Counted from the first letter of the stretch, positions 25,899 through 35,444 are shown. The stretch is DNA of 64,000 nt from MVYY01 sp012517575 (GCA_031629035.1 JAVLUG010000010.1:104465-168464); one strand, 5' to 3'. The notes: generated by a model from the letters alone, not told the origin. Made by a program: numbers and translations.

Positions 25899-28800
25899 AT
25901 GAAAAAATTAATTGGAAAAACAGCCATAATTGCTCTACAGATAATCTTAATGATTGTCCCCACTGCCGGAAAAGCTCAATATTTTGGGAGAAATAAACCA
26001 ACCTATCAGACTTTTAAATATCAAATAAAGCAGACCCCACATTTTGAAATTCATCACTACCTTGCCAATGATACAGTGATGAAATATTTTGCCGGTTGGG
26101 CAGAAGAATGGTACAACTTGCATCAATTGATATTCAAAGATACCTTCAAAACAAAAAATCCACTGATATTGTACGCCAATCATGCCGATTTTCAACAAAC
26201 AAATGCTATCAGTAGCATTATCAGCGAAGGAACCGGCGGTGTAACCGAAAGTTTGAAAAACCGTGTAATTCTTCCTTTTGCTCCCACTCTTTATCAAACC
26301 GATCATGTATTGGGACACGAATTGGTTCATGCTTTCCAATATCATAAACTGCTAAAACCTGATTCGGCAAACCATTACAATATGAATAATCTTCCTTTGT
26401 GGATGGTTGAAGGAATGGCAGAATATCTTTCCATTGGGAGTGTAGATGCCAACACTTCCATGTGGATGAGAGATGCCTTGATTCATAAAAAATTTCCATC
26501 CATTAACGATTTAAACAACACTTCCGAATACTTTCCATATCGATATGGACAAGCCTTATGGGCATTCATAGGTAAAACATGGGGTGATTCAATTATTTTG
26601 CCGTTATTTGAAAAAACTGCTCAATACGGACTGGACGGAGCTATAGACAGTTTGTTCCACTTTAACGAGAAAACCCTTTCCGGAATGTGGCGAACGGCTA
26701 TGGAAAATCATTACGGTAAATTAATGAAAGATACAACCTATCAGGTAATTGGAAAACAAATAATTTCTAAGAAAAATGCTGGTTCTACCAATGTGTCGCC
26801 CTCATTAAGTCCGGATGGAAAATACATCGCATTCTTTTCCGAAAAAAATGTTTTTACACTTGATTTATATTTAGCCGATACCCAAAGTGGAAAGATAATA
26901 AAAAAATTATCCAGTGTTAATCGCAGTCAGGAAATTGACGATTTCAGTTTCATAGAATCGGGAGGAACATGGTCGCCTGACAGCAAACAATATGCTTTCG
27001 TTGTTTATAGCAAAGGCCGTCAGAAATTGGCCATCGTAGATGTACGTAAAGCCAAAATGAGACTTTTGGAAATAAAGGGATTAAATTCATTCTCCAATCC
27101 TGAATGGTCACCTGATGGTAAATATATTGTCGTTACCGGTCTGGTTGATGGAATTGGAGATTTATATCTCTATGACATAAAAACGGGAAAAACAGAAAAA
27201 CTGACACACGATCTGTTTTCCAATATTCATCCTTCTTGGTCTTCAGATGGAAAAAAAATAGTTTATTCCACAGAATACTTGTGTGGCACGGGAAGTAAAA
27301 AATTTGCCTTTCATATCAACGTACTCGATTTGGAAACTCGAGAAATAAAAACCTTAGATGTTTTCCCGAAAGCCGATAACCTGAATCCCCGCTTCTCGAA
27401 CGACAACAGGTATGTATATTTTTTGTCGGATGCAGATGGATTCAGAAATCTTTATAAATATGACTTGAACACCGATCAAGTTTCTCGTTTGACACAATAC
27501 ATGACAGGAATCAGCGGGATAACTACTTTTTCGCCTGCCATCAGTACCGACAGACAAAATGACCTCATTGCCTATACCTATTATTTCAATGGTAATTATG
27601 AAATTTATACAGCTTCGGCTGCCGAATTTAAAGAAGAAAAAGTAAACAGCAATCAGGTTAATTTTGATGCAGCAACTTTGCCTTTATTGCATCATTTATC
27701 AGTCAATATAGTTGATTCTTCACTTTACAATCGTCCGGCAGTTCTTGCTCTTTCGGTCGATTCGATTAAAAATTTGCCTTATCGTCCCAAATTACAACTC
27801 GATTACATTTCAAACTCTGTCGGGGTTGGAATTTCCACAGGGCCAAGTTATAACACCACCGATATGGCGGGAAGTATTTATATGATTTTCAGCGATATGG
27901 TTGGCAATCATCAAATTTATTCTTCCTTGTCGCTGAATGGAGAAATTTATGATTTCGGCGGGCAGGTAGCTTACCTGAATCAAGGGAAAAAAATCAAATG
28001 GGGAGCATCGTTATCTCATATTCCGTACAGAAGTGGAAACATGTTTTGGACAATTGATACACTGAAAATAAATAATACCGATTACATTTTCGATAATCTC
28101 GTTCTTGATTACATACGTATGTTTGAAGACAACATTTCGTTGTTCAGTTATTATCCGCTTTCGCAAACACGTAGATTTGAAGGAGGAATTTCGGCATCTT
28201 GGTACTCCTACCGCATCGATAGATATAATAATTATTATGATGCACTGGGTTACTATGTGGGCGGAAATCGTAAAAAACTTCCTGCTCCCGATGGCATAAG
28301 TTTTCAGACAGCAAATATTGCTTACGTGGAAGATGATTCCTATTTTGGTATGACCTCACCCTTGCAGGGACACAGGGCAAGATACCAAATTGAAAGATAT
28401 TTTGGAAACATCAATTTATACAATGCTTTAATTGATTACAGAAAATATTATTTTACCAAACCTGTAGGATTTGCTTTTAGACTCTATCATAACGGTTTAT
28501 ACGGAAAGTCTTCGCAGATTGAACTGGCTTCTCCAATGTATATCGGGTACCCGTGGTTAATCAGAGGATACGAACAAATATCGGTTTATGGAGGAGCCGA
28601 CAATGTTGCAGGATATTCTTCATTGAATGTCAATAACTTGGTGGGAACCCGCATGGCACTTGTCAATGCCGAAGTTCGTATTCCTTTCAGTGGCCCGAAA
28701 GTGCTGGCGCCTATTAAATCAAATATTTTTCTCACCGATCTGAATCTCTTTTTGGATGGAGGATTGGCATGGAACAAGGGTGATCAGATAAAATTCAAAT

Positions 28801-28967
28801 GGCAACAATCCAACTTTAACGAACGTATTCCAGTTTGGAGTACGGGCATCTCTATGAGAATCAATTTGTTTGGCTATTTGGTAATAGAACCTTACTATGC
28901 TATTCCATTTCAAAATGGAGGATTCAAAAATAAAGTTTTCGGTATTAATTTCGTACCAGGATGGTGA
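25899..28967 (+). CDS. Metallopeptidase-like / TolB-propeller / outer-membrane barrel fusion
   Basis: This 1022-residue exported protein has a signal peptide (about residues 1-27). Residues 35-270 resemble a gluzincin peptidase domain: HELVH at 140-144 provides two zinc histidines and a Glu, and MVEGMAEY (Glu171/Glu175) provides the likely third ligand. Residues 290-600 carry TolB/PD40-type beta-propeller repeats, recognisable by LSPDGKYIAFFS, WSPDSKQYAF, WSPDGKYIVV, WSSDGKKIVYS. The C-terminal 350 residues are strand-rich with alternating aromatics and end in NFVPGW, resembling a surface-antigen (Omp85-like) barrel. Role and substrate are unknown. By layout it would sit in the outer membrane with peptidase and propeller on one side. 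Confidence 0.8.
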   Translation: MKKLIGKTAIIALQIILMIVPTAGKAQYFGRNKPTYQTFKYQIKQTPHFEIHHYLANDTVMKYFAGWAEEWYNLHQLIFKDTFKTKNPLILYANHADFQQTNAISSIISEGTGGVTESLKNRVILPFAPTLYQTDHVLGHELVHAFQYHKLLKPDSANHYNMNNLPLWMVEGMAEYLSIGSVDANTSMWMRDALIHKKFPSINDLNNTSEYFPYRYGQALWAFIGKTWGDSIILPLFEKTAQYGLDGAIDSLFHFNEKTLSGMWRTAMENHYGKLMKDTTYQVIGKQIISKKNAGSTNVSPSLSPDGKYIAFFSEKNVFTLDLYLADTQSGKIIKKLSSVNRSQEIDDFSFIESGGTWSPDSKQYAFVVYSKGRQKLAIVDVRKAKMRLLEIKGLNSFSNPEWSPDGKYIVVTGLVDGIGDLYLYDIKTGKTEKLTHDLFSNIHPSWSSDGKKIVYSTEYLCGTGSKKFAFHINVLDLETREIKTLDVFPKADNLNPRFSNDNRYVYFLSDADGFRNLYKYDLNTDQVSRLTQYMTGISGITTFSPAISTDRQNDLIAYTYYFNGNYEIYTASAAEFKEEKVNSNQVNFDAATLPLLHHLSVNIVDSSLYNRPAVLALSVDSIKNLPYRPKLQLDYISNSVGVGISTGPSYNTTDMAGSIYMIFSDMVGNHQIYSSLSLNGEIYDFGGQVAYLNQGKKIKWGASLSHIPYRSGNMFWTIDTLKINNTDYIFDNLVLDYIRMFEDNISLFSYYPLSQTRRFEGGISASWYSYRIDRYNNYYDALGYYVGGNRKKLPAPDGISFQTANIAYVEDDSYFGMTSPLQGHRARYQIERYFGNINLYNALIDYRKYYFTKPVGFAFRLYHNGLYGKSSQIELASPMYIGYPWLIRGYEQISVYGGADNVAGYSSLNVNNLVGTRMALVNAEVRIPFSGPKVLAPIKSNIFLTDLNLFLDGGLAWNKGDQIKFKWQQSNFNERIPVWSTGISMRINLFGYLVIEPYYAIPFQNGGFKNKVFGINFVPGW

Positions 28968-29125
28968 TTGATAAAAAGCAAAACTGTTTCCCAATAATAA
29001 TCAATTAACTAATTAAAACTAAATATCCATTTCATAACTTACGATAAAAAATTATCGATGAAAAAACAGAACAAGCTGTCAAAAGGTTAAATGTTGTTAA
29101 ATATAGGATTTTTTCTCTGAATATG

Positions 29126-29156
29126 TTGTACAACATAAAAAAACGATGTACATTTG
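29126..29156 (+). promoter_or_regulatory. Promoter of the short RNA
   Basis: TACATTTG (29149-29156) with TTG 20 bases upstream (29126-29128) is one of the best matches to the Bacteroidetes -7/-33 consensus in the window. Transcription should begin near 29161. Confidence 0.6.
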
Positions 29157-29160
29157 CACA

Positions 29161-29232
29161 TGTTTTTCATGGTATTAGATTTAAGGTTAATTAAAAAGAT
29201 TGGGTTGTCGTGAGACAACCTTTCTTGTTTTT
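29161..29232 (+). ncRNA. Short terminated RNA or leader, possibly Bacteroidales-1-like
   Basis: Downstream of the promoter a segment of about 70 bases ends in a GC-rich hairpin (GGTTGTC, GTGA tetraloop, GACAACC at 29203-29220) followed by TTTCTTGTTTTT. A promoter plus terminator with no start codon worth noting predicts a small RNA, or an attenuated leader of the Gate-domain gene whose ATG is 38 bases on. From memory, the Bacteroidales-1 RNA motif is defined by just such a phylum-type promoter and terminator. I cannot confirm family membership without a covariance search. Confidence 0.55.
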
Positions 29233-29269
29233 ATAACTTCCATACTTCGCAATTATTTACTTTACTTCG

Positions 29270-30223
29270 ATGAACAGCACCATTAGCCGAATAAATACAA
29301 GCATTATTAATGCTTTTCCAAAAGCATTTAAAACTATTATCTGGTTGCTAAAAATTATTTTGCCCATCAGTCTGTGTGTTAGTTTACTTCAGTATTGGGG
29401 AATTATTGCTGCTTTATCTGTTTATCTTACTCCTTTGTTTTCACTTGTCGGGCTTCCCGGTGAATCAGCCATAGTTTTTATTACCAGTATTTTTATGGCA
29501 TTGTATGCTCCCATTGCTATTATTACGACGCTACCCTTGGAAATACGGGAAATAACGATTTTAGCTCTTATGTGCCTGATTTCTCATAATTTAATTGTTG
29601 AAACTGCCGTTCAGAAAAAAACAGGTTCTTCTGCATTAATTATGTTTTCACTGCGTATAATTTCTTCTTTTGTTACAGCTTTTATTCTGAACAAAATTCT
29701 TCCAATGAATATGGGGCACGAAAAAATTGTGGAACAGAGCGTAACCTATACCGACTTGGGAAGCATGCTTTTTGGATGGTTGAAAAGTTCCGGCTGGCTG
29801 ACTTTAAAGATTTCTCTGATTATTACCGGATTAATGATCCTTCAAAATATACTGAAAGAATTCAACATACTTGATTTGCTGTCAAAAATTTTTGCTCCAT
29901 TTATGAAAGTTATGGGTTTATCGAAAAACAGCTCTTTTTTGTGGTTTGTTGCGCAGATTTTAGGATTAACTTATGGATCAGCAGTAATGATAGAAGAAGT
30001 TGAAAACAAAGAAATAAGCCCATATGATGCCGATTTACTTAATTATCATATTGCAGTAAACCATTCATTGCTGGAGGATACTTTACTTTTTGCGGCTATA
30101 GGAGTTCCTGTTTTATGGATGATCATTCCTCGTTTCATTCTGGCAGTTATCATTTTATGGAGTGTTCACGGAATTAGATCATTACGCCGACAATTTTCGC
30201 ATCCTGAAGCAGAGACTATTTGA
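29270..30223 (+). CDS. Nucleoside-recognition (Gate) domain membrane protein
   Basis: This 317-residue protein has about eight hydrophobic spans arranged as two Gate-like halves (about residues 20-150 and 170-300). Each half contains a conserved polar break, SHNLIVETAV in the first and NHSLLEDTLL in the second. This matches the nucleoside-recognition domain proteins related to SpmA/SpmB and to the gate of CNT and FeoB transporters. The substrate is unknown. A TetR gene follows 56 bases later with its own possible -7 box. A terminated leader precedes it. Confidence 0.82.
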   Translation: MNSTISRINTSIINAFPKAFKTIIWLLKIILPISLCVSLLQYWGIIAALSVYLTPLFSLVGLPGESAIVFITSIFMALYAPIAIITTLPLEIREITILALMCLISHNLIVETAVQKKTGSSALIMFSLRIISSFVTAFILNKILPMNMGHEKIVEQSVTYTDLGSMLFGWLKSSGWLTLKISLIITGLMILQNILKEFNILDLLSKIFAPFMKVMGLSKNSSFLWFVAQILGLTYGSAVMIEEVENKEISPYDADLLNYHIAVNHSLLEDTLLFAAIGVPVLWMIIPRFILAVIILWSVHGIRSLRRQFSHPEAETI

Positions 30224-30279
30224 TAATTAATTTTAAGAAAGAAGCTGAGAAATAATACTTTTGTTTCAAACTAAGTTTT

Positions 30280-30867
30280 ATGCCCGAAAAAACATCCAGA
30301 ACAAAAAAACTATTAATAGAAGTTGCTCGGAAATTATTCGCCGAAAGAGGGAAAAAAAATGTTACCATGAATGATATTGCCGAAGCTTCGGGAAAAGGCA
30401 GAAGAACTTTATACACTTATTTCAAAAACAAGGATGAAATATATAAAGCAGTAATAGACAGTGAATTAATTAAAATTTTTCAGCAAATTCAATCTGTTTC
30501 ATTAGAAAAAATCGAACCAGATATAAAGCTCACCAAACATATTATCAAACATTTAGATGCCATAAAAGAAACTGTAACCCGTAATGGTTCTCTCAAAGCT
30601 GATTTTTTTCGCGACATTTACGAAGTGGAACGTACACGACGTAAAATAGATATTCAAGAAATTGAACTTATTAAAGATATTCTGACAGAAGGCATTGAAA
30701 AACATCTATTTAAACGCATGAATGTCGAATTGTCGTCCATCGTTATTTTGTACGCTTTGAAGGGGCTCGAAGTTCCGTACATCAGACAAAACATCGGTAG
30801 TGAGTTTGAAAAAAACAAGAACAGTATCGTGGACTTTGTGCTGGCCGGCATAAAACTGGACTCATAA
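30280..30867 (+). CDS. TetR/AcrR family transcriptional regulator
   Basis: This 195-residue protein has an N-terminal TetR helix-turn-helix: ARKLFAERGKKNVTMNDIAE, then GKGRRTLYTYFKNKDEIY (about residues 14-55). The C-terminal ligand-binding half is helical and unremarkable. A TACTTTTG box at 30256-30263 lies 16 bases before the ATG. It may regulate the preceding Gate-domain gene or itself. No operator palindrome could be singled out in the 56-base gap. Confidence 0.92.
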   Translation: MPEKTSRTKKLLIEVARKLFAERGKKNVTMNDIAEASGKGRRTLYTYFKNKDEIYKAVIDSELIKIFQQIQSVSLEKIEPDIKLTKHIIKHLDAIKETVTRNGSLKADFFRDIYEVERTRRKIDIQEIELIKDILTEGIEKHLFKRMNVELSSIVILYALKGLEVPYIRQNIGSEFEKNKNSIVDFVLAGIKLDS

Positions 30868-31076
30868 ACCAACATTGAAAAATTAACAATGATATCTTCT
30901 TCCATGTTCATAAAAAGAATAAATTAAAAGAAGAGGGTTATTTCTGTATTTTATTCCCAATGATTAATTTTGTACGAAAATTCGTAATTTCCATAAAAAA
31001 TATACCATAAAAAATTTCAATCACCAATTTCAAAATCACCAGAAAAAAATTATCGGTTTCTAAAAAAATTTAACCA

Positions 31077-32162
31077 ATGCCTGAAAAAAAATTGATAGAA
31101 AAACTGGAAGGACTACAAAATAAATTTGACGAGATTTCGACATTAATCACTGATCCCAACGTTATTAGCGATCAAAAACGTTTTGCCAAACTCAACAAGG
31201 AATATCACGATTTAGGTGAAATTTTAGACGTGAAAAACGAATATGAATTGGCATTGTCTCACTTGGCTGAAGCAAAACAAATTGTGGAAACCGAAAATGA
31301 TGCAGAAATGCGTGATTTAGCAAAGTCGGAAATTGAAGAACTGGAAAAAAAAATTCCCGAATTGGAAAGCAAGTTAAAATTTTTATTAATACCTGCCGAC
31401 CCTGAAGACAGAAAAAATGCCATTGTTGAAATAAGAGGAGGAACAGGCGGAGACGAAGCCGCAATTTTTGCAGGCGATCTATTTCATATGTATGCCAAAT
31501 TTTGTGAAAGTAAAGGATGGAAAGTAGAAGTAACAGATTTCAATGAAGGCACTGCGGGAGGTTATAAGGAGATAATTTTTACTGTATCAGGTGAAAATGT
31601 TTATGGAACATTAAAATACGAATCTGGTGTTCACCGCGTTCAGAGAGTTCCACAAACCGAAACTCAGGGGCGCATCCATACTTCGGCTGCAACAGTTGCC
31701 GTATTCCCGGAAGCAGAAGAGTTTGATGTGGATTTAAAAGAATCTGACATTCGCGTGGATATTTATTGTTCTTCGGGGCCAGGTGGACAATCTGTAAATA
31801 CCACCTATTCAGCCGTTCGGTTGATTCATATTCCTACGGGAATCACGGTGCAATGTCAGGATGAGAAATCGCAACACAAAAACAAGGCAAAAGCTATGGT
31901 TGAACTTCGATCGCGCATTTATGCCATCGAACATCAAAAATATCTTGACGAAATTGGTTCAAAACGTAAAACAATGGTATCTACCGGCGATCGATCGGCC
32001 AAAATTCGTACTTACAATTATCCGCAAGGAAGAGTTACGGATCATCGAATCAATTACACCATTTACAACCTGCCGGCATTTATGAATGGAGAAATTCAAA
32101 CAATGATTGACCAACTTATGATTGCAGAAAATGCAGAAAGATTGAAAGATGCAGAATTATAA
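31077..32162 (+). CDS. prfA: Peptide chain release factor 1
   Basis: This 361-residue factor terminates translation at UAA and UAG. The catalytic GGQ motif is present in SSGPGGQSVNTTYSAVR. The codon-recognition stretch reads RVPQTETQGRIHTS, a PxT motif as expected for RF1 rather than the SPF of RF2. Length and motif order are standard. pyrF begins 26 bases after the stop and probably shares the transcript. A TAATTTTG box occurs at 30965-30972. Confidence 0.97.
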   Translation: MPEKKLIEKLEGLQNKFDEISTLITDPNVISDQKRFAKLNKEYHDLGEILDVKNEYELALSHLAEAKQIVETENDAEMRDLAKSEIEELEKKIPELESKLKFLLIPADPEDRKNAIVEIRGGTGGDEAAIFAGDLFHMYAKFCESKGWKVEVTDFNEGTAGGYKEIIFTVSGENVYGTLKYESGVHRVQRVPQTETQGRIHTSAATVAVFPEAEEFDVDLKESDIRVDIYCSSGPGGQSVNTTYSAVRLIHIPTGITVQCQDEKSQHKNKAKAMVELRSRIYAIEHQKYLDEIGSKRKTMVSTGDRSAKIRTYNYPQGRVTDHRINYTIYNLPAFMNGEIQTMIDQLMIAENAERLKDAEL

Positions 32163-32188
32163 AAAATACATTGATAAATTCCGACAAA

Positions 32189-33025
32189 ATGAATCGAAAA
32201 GAACTTTTTCAAAATATTAAAAGGAAAAAATCATTTCTATGTATCGGTTTGGATGCCGACATAAATAAAATTCCTTCCTGTTTAAAAGAAAAATCATCAA
32301 ATCCAATATTTGAATTTAACAAAGCCATTATTGATGCTACGGCGGACTTATGCGTTGCATACAAGCCCAATTTGGCTTTTTACGAAAGTCTCGGAATTGA
32401 AGGTTGGAAAGCGCTGAATGAAACAGTTAACTACTTAAGACAACATTATCCCGATCAATTTTTGATTGCTGATGCGAAACGTGGTGATATTGGTAACACT
32501 TCTGCCATGTATGCCCAAGCATTTTTTGAAAAAATGAATTTCGACGCCATAACCGTTTCTCCATACATGGGTGAAGATTCCATCAAGCCTTTTCTTGCCT
32601 ATCCGAATAAATGGACTATCATTCTGGCATTAACTTCCAATAAAGGAGCTTTAGATTTTCAACTGCTGAAGGAAGAAAATACCGGAGAAAGATTGTTTGA
32701 AAAAGTTTTGAAAACATCTACAAATTGGGGAACGGAAGAAAATATGATGTATGTTGTTGGAGCAACAAAAACGGAATATCTGAAATCGGTGAGAAAGCTT
32801 ATTCCCGAACATTTTCTTTTAATTCCGGGCATTGGAGCACAGGGAGGAAGTCTTGAAGAAACAACAAAATTTGGATTGAACAGTCAGTGTGGTTTGCTGG
32901 TAAATTCTTCACGCCAAATTATCTATGCCTCTTCAGATGAAAACTTTGCCGAAGCAGCTCGCTCTGAAGCATTGCAACTTCAGCAGGCAATGGAAAATAT
33001 TTTGCTACAAAGTGGTATTATGTAA
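32189..33025 (+). CDS. pyrF: Orotidine 5'-phosphate decarboxylase
   Basis: This 278-residue enzyme converts OMP to UMP in pyrimidine synthesis. It belongs to the long (type 2) bacterial group: CIGLDADINKIP at the start, the catalytic LIADAKRGDIGNTS with Lys and Asp residues, SPYMGEDSIKPF, VVGATKTEYL and LIPGIGAQGGSLEE. I chose the ATG at 32189, not the upstream in-frame TTG at 32171, because family members start with a short MxRxEL-like lead and the TTG lies only 8 bases after the prfA stop. A strong terminator follows. Confidence 0.95.
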   Translation: MNRKELFQNIKRKKSFLCIGLDADINKIPSCLKEKSSNPIFEFNKAIIDATADLCVAYKPNLAFYESLGIEGWKALNETVNYLRQHYPDQFLIADAKRGDIGNTSAMYAQAFFEKMNFDAITVSPYMGEDSIKPFLAYPNKWTIILALTSNKGALDFQLLKEENTGERLFEKVLKTSTNWGTEENMMYVVGATKTEYLKSVRKLIPEHFLLIPGIGAQGGSLEETTKFGLNSQCGLLVNSSRQIIYASSDENFAEAARSEALQLQQAMENILLQSGIM

Positions 33026-33043
33026 GCTGCGACAATTTTTTTC

Positions 33044-33088
33044 AAAAATAAAAGGGCGACTTCATGCCTGAAGTTGCCCTTTTATTTT
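33044..33088. terminator. Bidirectional terminator between pyrF and the OmpA-family gene
   Basis: AAAATAAAAGGGC...ACTTCA (33045-33064) pairs with TGAAGTTGCCCTTTTATTTT (33069-33088) around a 4-base loop with one G/T mismatch pair. The symmetric A/T ends give U-runs both ways. It serves the convergent pair. Confidence 0.85.
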
Positions 33089-33102
33089 AAATCAAGTGTA
33101 TA

Positions 33103-34329
33103 TTACTTTGATATTTCAAATTCTACTCGACGATTCTTTTGTCTTCCTTCAGGAGTGTCATTGGAAGCAATAGGTTTGTCTTCACCGTAACCGGCAACAG
33201 TAATAGCAGAAGCAGAGATGCCTTTTTTAACAAGATAATCTTTTACTGCTTGAGCACGTGCAATCGACAACTGTTGATTAACCGATTTTGGCCCAATATT
33301 ATCAGTATGACCCGAAACAATAATTTTTGTCCATGCAGTTGAATTATTGTTCAAGATAGCATAAATCTGATCCAACAAATCATAAGCTTGCTTGGTTAAT
33401 TTCGAGGAGCCAAATTCAAATTCAATATTCTGGAAAGTTGCATTCACAGAAGAACCTGAAGGTTTTTCAGACAAAGCCTTCAAATCGTTTTCAAGTTGTT
33501 GCAATTTGTCCTTTATCATAGCATTGTCATTTTCCAATGCTTTCAGACGATTTTCAGTGTTAGCATCAATTTTTCCTCCTTGTGCAGTTTTTTCGATAAC
33601 AACTGGTGCTGGTGCAGGATAAAACTCATCCACAGACATATCGCGAACATGAGATTTGGTGGTTCCGCCAAATTTATAACGAAGCCCTATTGAACCAATC
33701 AAAGCATCACTTCCCATTGAATTATTGCTTAATCCGCCCAAATTTTCTCTCATATAATAACGATATTGTGCTTCCAGTCCCAACGATAGCACTCTGCTGA
33801 GGCGGTATTCTGCATTTAAGCCGGCAAGAGCGAGAGGAGATTTCAAATTATCGCCATCAGGAACTCCTGCAACACCGGAGTAAGAATATAATCCCAATCC
33901 GGCTCCCAAATTCCCATAAATATTAACCTTACCCCAAAAACCATCACGCTTTGGAGCCAGCAAATTACTCAAGTTGGCAGAACCATAAAGGGTAAAATCA
34001 AGTGTATGCCCGTTTCCTGTATTTCTGCCATAAGTCAGGTAACTGAAATCACCACCCAATCCAAAAAGTGGATTAAAAGTGTATTCTACATAAATTTGCG
34101 GAGCAGTCCATCCTGCATTGTTAGCATAAGGAGACAAAGAAGTTGGGAAAAATAGATAATCATTATTCGTGCTGGATGGCGTAACCCTATAGTAATCCAC
34201 TCCAGCCTTCACACCGGCCGACCAATGAGCAATATCGGCTTTCGCTTTGGTTTCTGCTGCTGTACCTTGAGCAGATGCGTAAGTTAAAGCAAATGCCAAT
34301 AACATAACGCTAAATAAGATTTTTTTCAT
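33103..34329 (-). CDS. OmpA-family outer-membrane porin
   Basis: This 408-residue protein has a signal peptide (VMLLAFALTYASAQG). An N-terminal eight-strand-type barrel (about residues 30-220, with aromatic alternation and YKFGG at its end) is followed by a predicted coiled coil (about residues 255-290, ENRLKALENDNAMIKDKLQQLENDL, shown only in part by its heptads). The C-terminal OmpA peptidoglycan-binding domain has VSGHTDNIG, LSIARAQAVKDYL and GKDxP-type GYGEDKPIASN. It links the outer membrane to peptidoglycan and is probably abundant. It is monocistronic. Confidence 0.93.
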   Translation of the reverse strand: MKKILFSVMLLAFALTYASAQGTAAETKAKADIAHWSAGVKAGVDYYRVTPSSTNNDYLFFPTSLSPYANNAGWTAPQIYVEYTFNPLFGLGGDFSYLTYGRNTGNGHTLDFTLYGSANLSNLLAPKRDGFWGKVNIYGNLGAGLGLYSYSGVAGVPDGDNLKSPLALAGLNAEYRLSRVLSLGLEAQYRYYMRENLGGLSNNSMGSDALIGSIGLRYKFGGTTKSHVRDMSVDEFYPAPAPVVIEKTAQGGKIDANTENRLKALENDNAMIKDKLQQLENDLKALSEKPSGSSVNATFQNIEFEFGSSKLTKQAYDLLDQIYAILNNNSTAWTKIIVSGHTDNIGPKSVNQQLSIARAQAVKDYLVKKGISASAITVAGYGEDKPIASNDTPEGRQKNRRVEFEISK

Positions 34330-34710
34330 AATTCTACTTTTTTAGTTAATTGATTTTCCGTATATTTTTTTGATTAAAAAATGAATCGTACTTATTAAAA
34401 ACACCCATCAATAAAAAATTAAGAATTTATTTCCTTCATCAAATTTGTAATTCAAACAACTGATATTAACCGCAAAATTAATAAAATTATTTTAATGCAA
34501 ATGTTTTTTAATAGAAATATCGGCAAATATATTTATTTTTTCTCAAAATCAAAATATTTTTGGGACTTTTTTTCTAAAAAATTATTTATAACACTCAAAT
34601 AATAATAAAAATTAAAATTGAAAAAAGATTTTAAAGTATAAATTTTGATTTAAAAAGAAGATTCAAGCACAGTAACTTTTAACAATAATTATGCCACAAA
34701 ATCTGTATTT
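34330..34710. other. AT-rich gap between the OmpA-family gene and pdxH
   Basis: About 380 bases, strongly AT-rich. Apart from the probable ompA-type promoter at 34473-34501, which would give a leader of about 140 bases, I see no open frame or stable hairpin. Confidence 0.5.
34473..34501 (-). promoter_or_regulatory. Possible promoter of the OmpA-family gene
   Basis: Minus-strand TAATTTTG (34473-34480) with TTTG 17 bases upstream (34498-34501) fits the consensus. It would give a long leader of about 140 bases, which is plausible for an abundant outer-membrane protein. Confidence 0.45.
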
Positions 34711-35340
34711 TTACGGTGCAAGTCTATAAATTTCCCATTGTTGATCGTTTTTTGTATAGAGCAACCGATCGTGCATTCTGTCGGGCCTTCCTTGCCAAAA
34801 TTCAAAAGTTTTTGGGCGAACCAAAAAACCTCCCCAAAAAGGTGGTCGTGGAACTTTAGCTCCAAACTGTTGCTTATAGTGCTCAAATTGTTTATCGAGA
34901 TATTCTCTTGATGGAATCTTTCGACTTTGAGGCGATGCCCACGCACTGATTTGACTGAAGAGTGGACGCATTTTAAAATATTCCTCAGAGTCTTGTTCCG
35001 AAATTTTTTCGGCGTTTCCCGTTATCCGCACTTGACGTTCCAAAACCGGCCAGAAAAACAACAAAGAAACTTGATGATTATGAAGAATTTGTATTCCTTT
35101 GTTTCCTTCATAGTTTGTAAAGAAAACAAATCCTTCGTCAGTCAATTCTTTCAATAAAACCATCCTGCTGTGAGGCTGCAATTCGGCATCTACAGTGGAT
35201 AACATCATTGCATTTGGCTCATATTCTTCATTTTTTATGGCTTCGCTCAGCCACAACTTAAACTGTTGAAAAGGGTTTTCTAAAATATTCGATTCATTCA
35301 GAGTAAATCGGTCGTATTGTTTGCGTAAATCTTTAAGCAT
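34711..35340 (-). CDS. pdxH: Pyridoxamine 5'-phosphate oxidase
   Basis: This 209-residue FMN enzyme oxidises pyridoxine or pyridoxamine phosphate to pyridoxal phosphate. Family motifs are MMLSTVDAELQPHSRMVLLK near residue 45, FFTNYEGNKGIQI, LLFFWPVLERQVRITG, then WASPQSRKIPSRE, PRPPFWGGFLVRP and the terminal EIYRLAP. Start, length and end all match. An overlapping frame (34689-34946) is a shadow. The gene is followed on its strand by a long AT-rich gap. Confidence 0.96.
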   Translation of the reverse strand: MLKDLRKQYDRFTLNESNILENPFQQFKLWLSEAIKNEEYEPNAMMLSTVDAELQPHSRMVLLKELTDEGFVFFTNYEGNKGIQILHNHQVSLLFFWPVLERQVRITGNAEKISEQDSEEYFKMRPLFSQISAWASPQSRKIPSREYLDKQFEHYKQQFGAKVPRPPFWGGFLVRPKTFEFWQGRPDRMHDRLLYTKNDQQWEIYRLAP

Positions 35341-35444
35341 AAAAGCAATTTATTGCACCTTATACTCAAATAACAATTTTAAAAAATATTTGTTTTTAAA
35401 TCGAAAGAGAAAATTTTAAAACAATCCTCAACAAAATTATAGGA

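Larger units (their letters stand above)
28968..29269. other. Intergenic region with small-RNA/leader candidate
   Basis: About 300 bases lie between the fusion-protein gene and the Gate-domain gene. The first 150 bases show nothing notable. The second half holds a full Bacteroidetes promoter, a conserved-looking short transcript region and an intrinsic terminator, listed separately. Confidence 0.7.
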
